NCBI GenBank assembly: GCA_021521415.1
Contig: JAIQDT010001955.1
Location: 117,076 to 181,075, forward strand
DNA: 64,000 nt
Direction of reading: 5' to 3'
Origin: Bidens hawaiensis
Taxonomy: Eukaryota > Streptophyta > Magnoliopsida > Asterales > Asteraceae
Made by a program: the position numbers and the translations under genes. The first letter of the stretch is position 1. Each line of letters begins with the position of its first letter. Shown piece after piece: positions 9,991 through 23,544 of the stretch. The notes under the pieces were generated by a model. The model was given only the letters and a program-made list of their open reading frames with translations, was not told the origin of the DNA and did not search any database.

Positions 9991-10998
9991 TATGTGGACT
10001 TAATGATAAATGAGTTTTTCTCAAAGTTTCTGTCATTTTTAAAAATTAGTGCTTTTTAACATATAAATATTGCTTATATATGTTAAATGCTAAAGTATTG
10101 CTGAAGATCAACCATGGAATTTGGAAATATGAATTTGATCGGTAGTGTGCCCGTTTGAAAACACTGAAACCGAAATGAGTAGAAACACAAACCGAATACC
10201 ATATGTACATATAAATTATGGAGGTACGATACTGATTTGAAACTGGTAGTGAAAAATACTAAAACCGAAAACCATAAATATGAATACCAATACCAACACC
10301 GATGTTCAATCGGGTCCTGTTCTAGAAGCACGTTTGAAGAGAGATCCGCAAAACCCGATTCTAATTCGCAAAAGTAGTTTTTTTTAAGATTAGCATGAAG
10401 ATATGAACATCAATTAGAAATCATGTGTTAGATTAGATTACTAATTTAGCTTTAACATATGACCATAAGCAACAAACATGAAAACATGGTGAATTAATGC
10501 TCTCTACATAAACTGTGTTGATTTTTTTTTTTTGCTTAAATCACATATCATGAAACATGAATCATTAACATCAATGACTAACAAAAGAAGCCCAAATCAA
10601 ATATAATCTATTCATCATGAATATAATTGTTTGACCGGATGGATTTGAAGGGACAATAATTTTTTTTTAAATCCACAAAATAGATAGGCTTTTTAAAAAA
10701 ATGGAAAATAATTAAAAAAAAAACTAGTTTGATTTTTTTTAAGTAAACATCTATTTGTAACCTACAATTTTCTGGACATCTCTCTTTTAGACCAACTTTT
10801 TTTTACCTTTTTGCTAAATTTAGCATTTTATCTTGTTATGCACTTCAACATATGTAATAACTTATCAGTATATAAATGTTTAGACTAAGTTTGTAATTAT
10901 ATGAATTTAATGACCGAGCTTTTAATTTGGTCCAACGGACGGACCCGTCTATGTGTTTTTGTCTAATAATAAACCTGGGTGCGGTCCTTTCATATTGA
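9991..10998. other. Intergenic AT-rich sequence
   Basis: About 10,130-10,330 holds an AAACCGAAA/CGGTTT-rich remnant resembling hAT subterminal repeats. The rest is simple AT-rich DNA with short A and T runs. No gene was recognised. Confidence 0.35.
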
Positions 10999-11582
10999 AC
11001 TAACCAAACATGTTTTTAAAATGAATGTTTTCCAATTCTAATTTTATTTCTTGAGATTTCTATTAACTAAACAGACCTTAGATGTTCAGAACTGAGATGG
11101 TCTCTCGTTGTGTTTGTCCCATTATATAAAGCAAAAGACACCCTTTTATTTAAAATAATGTGTCTACTTTTCACGTGAGGGAATTAAATAGAACGTGAGA
11201 GGATCTTATTATTAGTATTTTTGTTTTGATAATTATGTCAATTTTAATTTAAATGATCTTTAGATTAACCAGGAAGATTAACTTTACTCAAAAGCAAAAT
11301 ATCAAGGATCTTTATCATTAATGCACATCTATACTGTGAAATAGACCTTGTATATATTGTGAACAAGTTTGGATGGAGATATGTATGTGTATATTTCATG
11401 AAAATTAAGATATTGATCGTGACATGTATTGTTTGATGTGGCTCAATAACATTTACACATATTTCAACAAGGAAATCTCATTATTAGCAGGTTGATAGAT
11501 ACATTTTTTTAATAGAAATTTGAATCAGTAACGAATCACTGACTCACCCGATCACATACATTACACTGTCAGGATTGAAATT

Positions 11583-11735
11583 TCACTAAGGGGTTGTTTG
11601 TAAATCTTGTGTTGAATTATTAAGGTGTCTGACAGATTAAGAGGCAGTGTCTGAATCATAATGTCTATGACCCTTAATCATTAAAATGCTTCATGGATTG
11701 ATTAAAAGGTAGCCGATGAATCATTTACGATGGTC
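11583..11735. repeat. Truncated MITE-like repeat (GATTAAGAGG family), copy A
   Basis: It starts AAGGGGTTGTTTG and continues with GAATCATTAAG/GATTAAGAGG motifs. It matches the first third of the fuller element at 38,196-38,692, then stops matching at about 11,735. Confidence 0.55.
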
Positions 11736-12150
11736 AAAATATCCGGGCTCCTTTTCCTCAGTTCATCGCGTATCGTGATGGACCTTCTTCACTCTCATCG
11801 TGTAGCGCGATGGGCTTCCACATCAAGAAGTTTTATTTGATTAATCCATTTTGCATGCCAATCATCCCGGGAATTCATCTCGTGCTCGTACAAGTTCAAA
11901 ATAAGCATCATTAACGTCCTGTGACCTGTACATAATAAACACGAATGAAGTACCATAGTTCATATAATACACCAAATAAAACTATACAATTAACACAATA
12001 AAATACAAACTTTATACCCGACCATCAAGCATAGGAGCCGGCCCTGATATTTACAAGGAATAATGTTTGAAGCTATTCATTCTTTTGCTTTTCATTAAAG
12101 TAATTTATTTTTAATTCCTAATTTTAGGAAGACTACATCTTAACATATAG
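11736..12150. other. Copy-A-specific insert, unrecognised
   Basis: This sequence is absent from the matching place in copy B. It includes a GC-richer block (11,745-11,935) whose minus strand shows a possible exon start after TCACAG reading DVNDAYFELVRARDEFPG and then a stop. It ends near a GAGCCGGCCCTG motif (12,036) like the end of the hAT MITE at 21,388. No family could be assigned. Confidence 0.3.
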
Positions 12151-12196
12151 TTTGATACCATCGGACTACAAACCATTTGATTTCTAAAATCATCTA

Positions 12197-12947
12197 GGTA
12201 GCGTTTGGTATTAATGAATAAAAGGCATAATCGAATGGTCTATTATGATGGAATGAAAAAAAATGTGTTTGGTTGGTCAATGGAATGGAATCACCCATTA
12301 CCATGTCCATTCCATTCCCTCCAAAACACCGCAAATTTATTCCATCCACCCCTCTTGTTTTTTTTTCATTTCATCTCTCTTTCACACCATATCACCTCCA
12401 ACACCCTCCCACCACTACTACATATTACCTTCACACCACCACAACTACCACCACCGCCCGCCTCCGCCGCCCGCCACCACCACCACCGCCTACCATCGTT
12501 GTCCACCACCGCCTCTATCAACCACCCACCACCACCTACCATTGTCGCCCACCACCGCCACCACCAACCATCGCTCCCAGCCATCACCGCCGCCCCCCGC
12601 TTACTATTGTCACCACCACCCACTATCACCATCACCTGCCACCACCACCAATCGCTCCCGCCAATCACCACCGCCGCCCACCACCTACCACTCACTATCA
12701 CCACCACATGTCATCACCAACAATCGCTCCCGCCCATCACCACTACCGCCCGCCACCACCATCCCACCACCACTTACTACCATTTTTATTTCATTACGAC
12801 TTTTAGCTTAACAAAAAATAAAAATTTAATAATTAATGTCATTCCCACATGGTAACCAAACATGTCAATGAAATGGTAATGATCAATTCCATTACCTCGT
12901 CCATTCCATTCCATCGTCTATTCCATTACTCCATACCAAACAGACCC
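12197..12947. mobile_element. PIF/Harbinger-like non-autonomous element, 751 bp
   Basis: The ends GGTAGCGTTTGGTAT and (reverse complement) GGGTCTGTTTGGTAT are imperfect inverted repeats. The flanks are CTA on both sides (12194-12196, 12948-12950), a 3-bp duplication fitting PIF/Harbinger. Copy B has the empty site at about 40,673 with a single CTA. The middle is a CCA/CCG-rich tract that opens long Pro/His/Thr reading frames in all three forward frames; these are compositional and not genes. Confidence 0.7.
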
Positions 12948-13902
12948 CTAATGCTTACTTTATAGGACTTTAATACGCATAACTTTGGTTGAGATAAACA
13001 CCTAAACACCTTAGATCTTTAGGTCTAATGGTATTAGACTTGAATAAGACTTTGGCTTTTTCCAAGTAACAAGAAACCAAATTCCAAAGGTGACGATAAA
13101 AACAAAATCTGTAAGAAAAATCTATTTCTCAAAAGTAGTTCATCTTGATAAATATATAACCTTTTAATAGGATGAGACTTTGCTACCAAAGGCTAATTCT
13201 TTTGTGGGAAGTCTCGTTCATGATAAATCTAGTACCATCTTTTTACTCTTAGTTACTCAAATTTGTTTTTATTAAATTTAGTATCAATGAAAGTGTCTAT
13301 GTATAACGATGACTTATAAAATACAGAAGTTTCTAATTATTGATCGAATATAAATGAAAACATTAATTTTTTTTCTTTGAACGGCCAATAAAATAATTTA
13401 ATTGAAACTAGCAAGATGCTAGACACACCAATACATCACCAAAACAGATATTACACCAAAACTCAATACTTGAGTGGCATCTTACATACATGTCATTATC
13501 CATATACATATTATTATCGGTAGAGGTATGTAATACATCATGTCATTCCTACTTTGGGTTGGTGATAAGATTATTAATGTGTGAAATAGTATGTCAAAAA
13601 TTTAAACCTTTTATTGTGCAATGTTTTGTTTCTTTTTTTTTTAAATCCTTAATTGTGTAAAATTTTGCCGTTCAATAAATAATACATCATTATTAAACTT
13701 TTGAATATGCATAACCAAGAAAATAATTTTTATGCTAAAATAATTTTCGTTTGGTTAGAATTGAAAAGCTTTAAAATCTTACACTACTACTAATAATAAA
13801 AGAAAATGTTAAGGCTTAGATGTCAAACCTATATTTACTCTTAGCCTAATTTTTCCTTATCTCTTATTTTGTTAATCCTAGTTAATAGTTATCCATGGGT
13901 TA

Positions 13903-14849
13903 CACTACTAGAAAATGGTCCTTATGCGCGTCATTAAAAGGGTAGATGACACGATATCTCATATCAAGGAAGGCCATGTCATAAAGAAACAATGACGCAA
14001 ATCTGTGTGTCATCTTTTTATGACATGCATTTATGACACGCATTATTGACACCTTTTTTCAACATACATTTGCGTGTCATGGTTTCAAGTATTATAAAAT
14101 AGAATGCTTTTGACATATTTATAATTTCAACATTAAATAATGGCAATTAGCGTCTCATAATAAAACTAAAATTCATAAATAGCAAAATAATCCATTTCAT
14201 ATAATATTTCAACATACTAACAAACATTCAAAAGTCGATCATTCTTCACAATATTTCAAAGTTTAACATTTAAGTAACATCGATACGAACATTCACTGGT
14301 AAATAAAGGATGCCACAAAAGTCGACCATTCTTCACGAATTCCATCAATATCAGCATCCGCGTATTCATTATTCCCTCCTCCAACCTGAGAAAAAATTTT
14401 GATTAGTTAAACCTAAAGTTCAAATGATTTGAAGATTTATTTATCAGATCTGTTTGACTTTTAACAGTCAAAGCTTCTTTTTTGACCATTAAACTACAGT
14501 TTTGACCCGTTAGTCAAATTTGCAGTCAAATCCACAAAAAAAATTTGAAGTCAAACAATTTCATTCTGAATAACTAACTGGTTCACACCAGGTATATGGG
14601 TAAATTTGTCTGTTTACACTAGTTGTAAGCTAAAAATTTTACAAATAACAAAAATAATAATAATAATAATCATAATAAAATAATTAAGTATCATCTTCAA
14701 CAGATATGATTCACTTCCTATTATTGTTTCTAAACTGCTTCTGAAAATAATGCCTTTCTCCCTACTAACTCATCATTAGTTAAATCAGATTAATATCCTA
14801 TTTAAAGTATCATCTAGCCATTCAAAAAATTAACAAATAACAAGTAGTA

Positions 14850-14891
<42 letters not shown>

Positions 14892-16992
14892 TTTAACTAT
14901 CATCTTCAACAGATACCTTTCTTTTAGTAGATCATTAATTAAATCAGAGTTCAATTATTATTATTAGTAACATGAATATCAACAACTAATTATTCACAAA
15001 CATCATCAGCTCTATCACTACTGTAACATCTAAATTCATATTTCATTACATCTCATACATAAATATATATAATCCAGTAATTCCTTAGAACCTCTTAATT
15101 CTAAAATCGGGTTGCTAACTTTGAATTTCACAGTTAATTAATTCCTTAAAGTTCCATCACTGTATCATAATTGGTGACATGAATAAGTAGATATAATATC
15201 AGTCAGTTGCCCTGCATCATCCACTCTACATTTTCACAAGCCCACCGTTTAAAACTTTTGGTTCGGTTTGGTCAACAAAAGTCTATCGATTCATAATGTT
15301 CAATCGATTGATAGAACAATTACAAATCGGTAGTTAGCAAAGAATTTGAACAACCAGAAACTCAATTAGGGTTTGAAGGTTTACCTTAGCCACCGGGAAC
15401 AGGACATGCACCTTCCGATCTAAGCCAGAAATATGTTGTTGTCCTAAAGTTTGCGTTACAATCACACCTGAGCTGAATATCCTTCTTTGCCATCGACACA
15501 ATTAATATATAATGTAGTTAGTGAAGTAACATAAAAACATTTAAATACCTGAAACACCCTTTGTACTTGATGATTTAGACTCCTATTGAAGGCATATACA
15601 ACTGAGGCATTTGCTGAAAAACCAAGAGTTATTAAAACCCAAGAATATGGTATATAAATAGTACAATAAGTTATATAACAATAACTTAAAGAATGTGTGA
15701 TTCAAATTTTGAACAAACCTTATATGACCCACCAAGGGAAGCTTGCTCACTGATCTCTTCATAAATATTAATAATAAACACAAGAAAACAAAAGTTATTA
15801 ATAAACATACCTACTAGAAAATGATGAAGACATATGGCACAAAATATACATATGTTATATATGATTTGATATTATTACTCCAGGCCTTTCAAGACTCTAA
15901 GTTACTCAGATTGCTCATTGCAATACGCATCAAGATCAAAAGAAAGTAATAAAATCAAAATCAAATTACAAGTTTAGTTGCAGGATATTTACCTAATAGC
16001 CTAATATGATCTGGATGCAGCATACATATTAAAAAAAAAGAGCTCGAATTAGCTGACCTCGGGCTGCCGTATGTCATAATGAGTCGCGCTTGAGCCTAGT
16101 TGAGCTCGGTCTCGGCTCGCTTACATCCCTACAAATGCAATGAAACCTACCAAATACATTCTTACTAAATCATACGATTCAACTATTGGTAACCTAATAG
16201 AACATTTAAGTTTACACATTCACACTAAAAAATCCACAAATCAACTTATCAGCATTTGGTTACAGAAATCAAATCTGCAGATTAACAACAAAAAAGTAAT
16301 AAGATACGACTTCATGGTACAAATCAGAGGATTAATCGTAACTACCTCATATATATGAACATAACTAATTTGAACATAATCTATAAACTAAACTTAACTG
16401 TACATGATAGTGTTAATTGTTATGAGCTAAGCCCTAAATGTGATGAACAACCATAATTCCAAATTAACACTTATAATAGATTAAACAGGTCTACAAAAGT
16501 GACTTACACCTCCAGCAGGTGAATACACCGTGGCGTTGAACTTATAGTCGTAAATCACAAAGTTGAGATCGATTTAGTGAGAGGCGATGAGATCGATGTA
16601 GTGATTTAGGGTTTCGTTCATGTTTTGGGCGTTTCAGAGTCGTAATCGATCTAATCAGAGCTTGTTCTGCGTGCTTTGAAATTGAACGAATCAGAGCTTC
16701 AAACTCGTAATCGAAGGAATCAGAGCTTCGAACTCGCAATTGAAGGATCGATTTAGTGATTTAGGGTTCTTTGAACTTGCAATCAGGGTAATGTGTGTTT
16801 TGGGCGTATCCGGTGTTCAATAATTAGGGCGTCTTCCGTGTTTTTTATTTTAACTTGTTTTTGACACTAAAATGATGACAAACGAAAATATATATCATCG
16901 ATTCTTCAAATTTTTTAAAAAATGACATACACGTCATTTATTTATTGTATGTCATTGTTCGCGTGTCATTAAAGGTTTATTTTCTAGTAGTG
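13903..16992. mobile_element. CACTA (En/Spm) transposon, non-autonomous, 3.09 kb
   Basis: The exact 13-bp inverted ends CACTACTAGAAAA / TTTTCTAGTAGTG are diagnostic of CACTA elements. Subterminal regions repeat ATGACACGC/GCGTGTCAT variants in both orientations. The element interrupts a sequence that is continuous in copy B (42,012-42,015). GTTA is repeated at the junctions, whereas CACTA elements normally duplicate 3 bp. No transposase reading frame is present. The interior holds AT-rich DNA, an (AAT)n run near 14,860 and possible captured fragments around 15,380-15,780 and 16,500-16,800. Confidence 0.88.
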
Positions 16993-17059
16993 GTTATGAG
17001 TGAAAACCATTTTGTCAATTGCATTATAACATAGTTGGATGGATTTTATTCATTATTCA

Positions 17060-18180
17060 AATGTGTAAATATCAACTTTATAATCATCCTTCAAAAAAAT
17101 GTTTATGCTAAATAGGATCAATTATTGAGTTGGTGTGGGTTTTCAACATTACTTAAGTTTGCATTTATGTTGTCTAATGACAATATGACATATTGTCTTA
17201 GATTTTTGTCTGCATGCACACTGATCATCATCTTTTAAATATAGTTACACGAGAAATTACATTAAATTTATATTTTCCATTATGTGTAGTGCACGATGTG
17301 AAATATGAATATGATACATTTCATAAGTCGTGAAACATGGAAAAAAATATAATTCATAACTCGTTTACTTTATACAATACATTAATTAAAGTGTTAAATG
17401 AAACCTTAATATGATGATTTATAAATTTGAAAATATTTCTTTGTATATTTGTATCACATGTTGCGTTTAATGTGAAGACATCTTTCGGATATGTAATCCT
17501 ATTACCAAATCGTGTATGTCATATTTCGGATTACAATTTCATCACATGTTTCGTTCTGATTTGACCCGAGACAATCATCGAATACGTACGAGTCATTTTA
17601 AAAAAATGATGACTTTGGTTCAGGTCAAAACTACTTTAATAAAAACTGATATAGCTCACAACGGTTTAATCTTAAACTTTTTGTAACGGGTCAAATGGTT
17701 CGAGTCAGAAAGACAAATTTTTAAAAATGGTCCAAACTGTTTAAATGTTGGTTTGGATTTTAACATAACACGATTATCAGATCTGATTGTATAATTTTAA
17801 AACTATAATTATGGTTCGGTCAAAATGACACTTATAAAAATTTATACTGGTCATAACATGTTTTTATCAAAATTGGTAAAGGGTCAAAATGGTTTGAGTC
17901 AGAAATGATAAATTTTAAAAATGGTCTGACCCATTTAACATGCTTAATGCTTGTGATGTAAATGACTGGCCATTTAGAATTTGGGGGAATCAACAAAACA
18001 AAACATTTGAATAAAAGGATCTTTAAATACACTTAATGTTTCTGATGCTTTAAACACTTTACACGAATGAGAACATGTAGATTGAGATATAAGCTTTATC
18101 CTAATAGAAATAGTGACTGCTACAACATTCTTCTCATTTTCTCATAAAATACGAGATAACGTTGTAATAATAATATTTAA
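17060..18180. other. Copy-A-specific AT-rich segment
   Basis: This is part of about 3.5 kb (17,060-20,543) missing from copy B at about 42,072. It contains several GGTCAAA-ATGGTTCGAGTCAG type repeats (17,690-17,940). No coding sequence was recognised. Confidence 0.35.
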
Positions 18181-18189
18181 AATATGGCA

Positions 18190-19770
18190 TTCGGAAGACG
18201 ATTGAGGACATCGTGGTTTGTGGTGGTGACTTATTTGGATATTTTCAATGGAGGCTAGCATTACTTTCGACTCGTTTTGGAGGTTTGGGTTTATGTTCGG
18301 CTTCAGACATATCTACATATGCGTTTGTGGTCTCGACGGCACAATCTTGGAAATTGCAAGACCACATTCTTCAAGGTTGTGGTATTGATGGGGTTGACTC
18401 TGATTATGGGAATGCAATAGATCGGTTGCACATTTCACTTCCTAATTTTGATATAAGTGGTTTCTCTAATAAAGACACCGTCCCGCCTAAAGCCCAACAT
18501 CGAGTGCCCTTTACAGTATAATCATCTAGAGTTTGGAAGTGAAGTTTGATTTATCCCCTCGTCAGAAAGCAATGTTTGAGTGCCTTTGGGCTCCTCGGGC
18601 TCATGATTTCTTAAGTATTATCCCTATTGAAGAACTGGGCCAACATATGTCGGCTTTGGAGTACCGAACCATCCTTATGTATTGGCTATTGATCTCTTTG
18701 TTTCCGGTAGATGAGCCATGCCTAGTTTGTCGCAAGGCTAGCATTACTTTCGACTCGTTTTGGAGGTTTGGGTTTATGTTCGGCTTCAGACATATCTACA
18801 TATGCGTTTGTGGTCTCGACGGCACAATCTTGGAAATTGCAAGACCACATTCTTCAAGGTTGTGGTATTGATGGGGTTGACTCTGATTATGGGAATGCAA
18901 TAGATCGGTTGCACATTTCACTTCCTAATTTTGATATAAGTGGTTTCTCTAATAAAGACACCGTCCCGCCTAAAGCCCAACATCGAGTGCCCTTTACAGT
19001 ATAATCATCTAGAGTTTGGAAGTGAAGTTTGATTTATCCCCTCGTCAGAAAGCAATGTTTGAGTGCCTTTGGGCTCCTCGGGCTCATGATTTCTTAAGTA
19101 TTATCCCTATTGAAGAACTGGGCCAACATATGTCGGCTTTGGAGCACCGAACCATCCTTATGTATTGGCTATTGATCTCTTTGTTTCCGGTAGATGAGCC
19201 ATGCCTAGTTTGTCGCAAGGTTATTGGATTCTTTTGGCGAGCATGCAATTCATTACAAAGAGTTACTTGAGTTTAAGTACATATATGATTTGTGAGGGAT
19301 ATTCTATACGCTGTTCTTAAACGGGCCAAAATTTCGGCTAAAAGGAGACCCCCGTAAACTTTGTACGGATCCTCTTAGAGGAAGATTTTCTTTACGACCG
19401 ACCTATACTCTTTTGTTTTGGTGGGTAGGGGGAAACACGCTTGTGTGGACTTCACAGGAGTGTCCCCTCTTGGTAAGCTTAGGGACAATGAGTTTGTAGT
19501 AGGTCAGACAACATTGAAGGCGACATCATGCAAGGTTGTTAAACACGAGAAAACATGTTTGGAGAATCAACACATATTTATCCCTTTTGCCTTTGACATA
19601 TTTGATTTTCTAGCTTCGGATGTCGTGAACCTTCTGAACAAAGCTTAGAAAGTCGTGCATAGTAATTTATCGGTCCATAAGAACCAAAACTTTGTTTTTA
19701 GTAAGATTGTGTTTGATATCTAAAACGGGGTCGTGGCGTAGCTTGTTGCCTTTCTACCTGTTATTTTATT
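18190..19770 (+). pseudogene. Fragment of the same R2-like non-LTR family, with an internal tandem duplication
   Basis: The forward reading runs VCGGDLFGYFQWRLALLSTRFGGLGL, then a region ending SNKDTVPPKAQHRVP, then FECLWAPRAHDFLSIIPIEELGQHMSALEYRTILMYW and a CLVCRK half-knuckle. It resumes with the endonuclease-like GGKHACVDFTGVSPLG and FIPFAFDIFDF. The order matches plant repeat proteins that have a reverse transcriptase upstream. A 483-bp piece is duplicated in tandem, and several frameshifts and stops break the reading. The zinc knuckle's second half (the HAVHC region) is decayed. Like the fragment at 4.8 kb, it changes frame at GGGGGAAAC (19428-19436). Confidence 0.6.
18253..19218 (+). 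repeat. 483-bp tandem duplication inside the retrotransposon fragment
   Basis: The block 18253-18735 is repeated at 18736-19218. By eye I see a single base difference (GAGTACCG versus GAGCACCG), so the duplication is recent. The junction shares a short GGCTAGC-like microhomology. Confidence 0.92.
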
Positions 19771-21090
19771 GTAAATCATTTGAGTGTTTTTTAATGACAA
19801 AATTTTCGTTTCATCATTTCAAAAATATGTATGTATTATTTTAATAGCACATGAAATTAAAATTTTATTGCTTGGATATGTGATTCAAAATACATGTGCG
19901 TCAACTCCATTTGATTAATATTTATTATTAATTGTGTTCATTTATTGTTTTCTTTCTATATAATAATATGATAATTGTGTCCATCCTTCTTGTAGATAGA
20001 TGTCTATAATGGATACCATTATGATGGTTTTAGATTTAATTCCAACAAAAAACAAGTACTATAGACCTAAAATTGGGATGGATGGTTAGCAAAAGCTCCA
20101 CATATTTTTATTTGCTTATCTAAAATTGAAACATTTAAAGCTTTAGGAGTATGAACATATACACATCTTTAAGTGTACTTATTACATATTAACACTATCA
20201 TTTTCTTTTATGTTTATCCATGAGGTATACAACTTGAGAAGGAAAATTGTCTCAAAGGCCTGTGGAGTACCTTGCATTTATAGTAGCTTGATTTTATCAT
20301 TGTCAATGAAGCTTTTAGATTTATTATATTGTATGCTAAACTACACGCAATTTTAGTCATAAGAAGTATTTTGAGAATTCCAATTATATAATGAACCTTA
20401 TTTGTTTTTATTATTAGAGTAATCATGTTTAATATATGGGTTCAAAAGCTAGTATACAATATAAACACAACAAAAGAGTATATAACATGGCTTTAGGTTT
20501 CAAAACAAAAAATGATTCATATATCTAATAATTCATGTTTAAAGTTGTCTAACAAGTAGATTGTAATTTGTAGCACATAAAACATAATATTTACTTTAGC
20601 GTGCGTTTAATATACCTTTTTTTTTAAATTGAGATTAACTTATAGAACGTAAGAAAACAAATTTAATTAATTAATTAATTACTTGGGCTTGACCATCCTT
20701 GAGTAAACGGCTACAGAAAAAAAATAATAAAAAAAGAGAAGACTTGAAAGATTAAATATTCAATTAAAAAAAAGTTCCTTCGGTATTCTTGAAAAAGCCT
20801 AATTTAAGGATAACAAAACAACACCATTAATTAGCATGCAATACATATTTACTTTTTTACTTTTACTTTTTTTAGTCAAAAAAAAAAATCTCCAGCATCC
20901 TATTAGTTTCTACAAATAAAATTTGCAGTAACTCAAATGATTTATTTCCATTTGAATTAGTCAAAGATAATGTATTTAAGAAATTAAACAAAACTTTTTG
21001 GTAACAAATATACAACATTTTAATTATCATTTAAAAATAAATATTGCAATAACTTAAATGCTTTGTGTGATGCAAATTAATCAAAATGAT
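19771..21090. other. Upstream region of polygalacturonase copy A
   Basis: AT-rich DNA. From 20,543 onward it matches 42,073 onward in copy B, including a TTAATTAATTAATTA run followed by a TTGACCATCCTTGAG block. No gene was recognised. Confidence 0.45.
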
Positions 21091-21388
21091 CATGGCTGTC
21101 TCGTGGGTAAGCTAAATGAGACCATGGCCTTAGGTCTCCACTCTTAAAGAGCCTCCATCTTAAATCAAAGTTATGTATTATGAGATTTTGAAATTAAAGT
21201 TCCTCTAGAATTAGCAACTCATTGATAGGCCACGAGCTAATGAAGATTGCTTCATACCCATTATCATTGCATATAATCCATATTCTATAGTTCTTGTATA
21301 CTCTCTAGCGCTATACGCATAAAGAAAAGAAAAAGGCCTCGGCAATTGTAGTTAGTTTTAGGCCTCCGAGGACTTTGAGCCGGCCCTG
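21091..21388. mobile_element. hAT-type MITE, 298 bp, private to copy A
   Basis: It is flanked by a perfect 8-bp duplication AAAATGAT (21083-21090, 21389-21396). The ends are CATGGCTGTCTC and (reverse complement) CAGGGCCGGCTC. Copy B has the uninterrupted site with a single AAAATGAT at about 42,655. A relative lies at 59,632-59,815. Inserted about 0.8 kb upstream of the polygalacturonase. Confidence 0.88.
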
Positions 21389-21879
21389 AAAATGATACAA
21401 AATTTATAAGATAAATTTATAAAAAAAAACTATGTTTTAATACATCTACTGATCTCAAATTTGTTGTCTCTGTATATTTCATATTCATCACACATATAAT
21501 GTAAAGTCACGTTAAATTATATAATGACAAACAATAATTAATCCACGATAACACGACTACACGAGTTCATAATATAAATATAAAACTACTATCTAAAATG
21601 CATACATGATCTTACATATGTTGTCTAACTTTGTATTGTTTATAATTTGTTGCATAATCAAATATGCAATACGTAATATATACCTAATTATGCTATATAA
21701 CATAACGTATGAATATTATGCATTGTCACAAAGTAAGAAGTAGACATAAAACTCCATAATTATTATGTATAATAATAATGCGTATTTAGTAACATTGAGG
21801 ATATCAAGGAAGATATCAAATACATTCTAAAATTACGCAACTAAATAAGTCAACTTTATAAATAACCTTTTCTCTATAG

Positions 21880-21890
21880 TCCTATATAAA
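21880..21890 (+). promoter_or_regulatory. TATA box of polygalacturonase copy A
   Basis: CCTATATAAAG lies 49-58 bases upstream of the ATG at 21939. The equivalent TCTATATAAAG in copy B (43126-43136) is now separated from its gene by the hAT insertion. Confidence 0.65.
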
Positions 21891-22951
21891 GTGTGTTTTG
21901 AGATGAACACAATCAAAACAACCAAAACAAAGAACAAAATGAAGGCCTCTTTCTTCTTCATCCATCTCATTCCCTTGCTGCTATCCGTCGCAAGCGCCGC
22001 ATACAGAAATCCCGTTCCACCAACGTTCAACGTATTACGTTTCGGTGCAGTTCCCAATCGAATCACTGATAACACCAAGGTACATTCTTCTAGCCATTTT
22101 ATTTTTATTTTTGAAAAGCTAATATTCTACTCTTAAATATTTATGAATATATTATTCGGGTTTTACTAGGTGTTCATTTCAGCATGGAATAATGTGTGTA
22201 ATCATAGAAGTGGAGGTAGGGTTGTGGTCCCAAGAGGGACGTATATGCTTGATGCGGTTATGTTCATCGGACCGTGTAAGGGACCTATGGAGTTTATTAT
22301 AAGGGGTTCGTTAGAAGCTTCAAATAATCCAGCAAACTTTTTTGTTGATCACTGGATTACTTTCAAATATATCGATCAACTGACGATAGGAGGCGGTGGC
22401 TCGTTGCTTGGTCACGGCGGTGCTGCCTGGCATTACAATGACTGTAACCACAATTCTCGTTGCAAGACTCTTCCTGTTGTAAGTCCATTTTTCTTAACAA
22501 GAAAAACGTAATAATTTGGTAAAAAACAAAAAATTGGATACTGAGAATATGGAAAGTGTGCATATTAATGTATTTTTAATCATTATCTTTATTTTAATTT
22601 TGTAGTTATTACGCATGATTGTAACGGTTTTTGAAAAGTTAATGTATTAATGATTAAAGGAATCAAACACACTTATAAAGTGATTTTTTTACTATTTTTA
22701 GAGCAATCATGTTCTAGTAAATATAATATAATAATAAAATATTTTTTACCTTAAATTTTATTCATTTTTTAAGAGGCATGTACCCGCATCTCATTCTTTA
22801 TATTTAGCTATATTCAATTAGTCCACTTCTCACTTTTGGGAAGTTTTTTATTGTAAACCCCAACCCCCCCCCCCCCCCAACCCTCACCCCCACCCGATTA
22901 ATATTAAAAATTATTATAATATTATGTTTGTGTGATATATATATATATATA

Positions 22952-23145
22952 GAAAAGAGTTAAAATAAAAAGACATAGTTTTGTAAGAAGAGTAGAAATA
23001 ACATAAAATTTAGAGTTAGAAAACTATTTAGCCTAAATCCTAGATCCTAGGAAACTATCAATCTCAACTACTAGATCATAGATCCAAAGGCTTAGATTTA
23101 TTCTTACTCTTCCTAGAAAACTACTTCTTTTTATTATAACCCACC
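22952..23145. mobile_element. MITE inserted in a TA-repeat tract (intron 2 of polygalacturonase A), first
   Basis: The ends form imperfect inverted repeats sharing AATAAAAAGA and TAGTTTT, and both flanks are (TA)n runs. The matching intron of copy B lacks it. No coding capacity. The preference for TA repeats suggests a TA-targeting MITE family, but I did not assign it. Confidence 0.55.
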
Positions 23146-23161
23146 TATATATATATATATA

Positions 23162-23544
23162 GGATGAGTATCATTACAGAACTGTTAAATTATTTAAGAA
23201 TTTGAAGGAACCCTTGAAAACTAACGTTTTTTATAAAAAAATTTGTATGTTAACGTTCTTTGAGAGTAGCTTTATCATTTTCTATATCTATATCTACGAT
23301 TACAATTTTGAAACTTAGTTTTTATATATATCTATGTTTTATTTTAGACATATGTAAATTTGTTAGTACATAAATTCTACATATATGTAAACTTGTGATT
23401 AATATATGTAATCAAATTTTTTTATATAAAATATGATAAAACTACTTTTAAATAATGTTAATATATAAAAAACAATTAAAAAATTGTTTGGTTTTAAGGG
23501 TTCCTAAGAGTTCTTAACTTTTTTAGAGTTCTTAAATGATACCA

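Noticed and set aside
12205..12855. Three overlapping forward ORFs rich in Pro/His/Thr, plus a minus-strand Gly/Trp-rich ORF
   Set aside because: They come from a CCA/CCG-rich tract inside a DNA transposon, are open in several frames at once and lack domain content.
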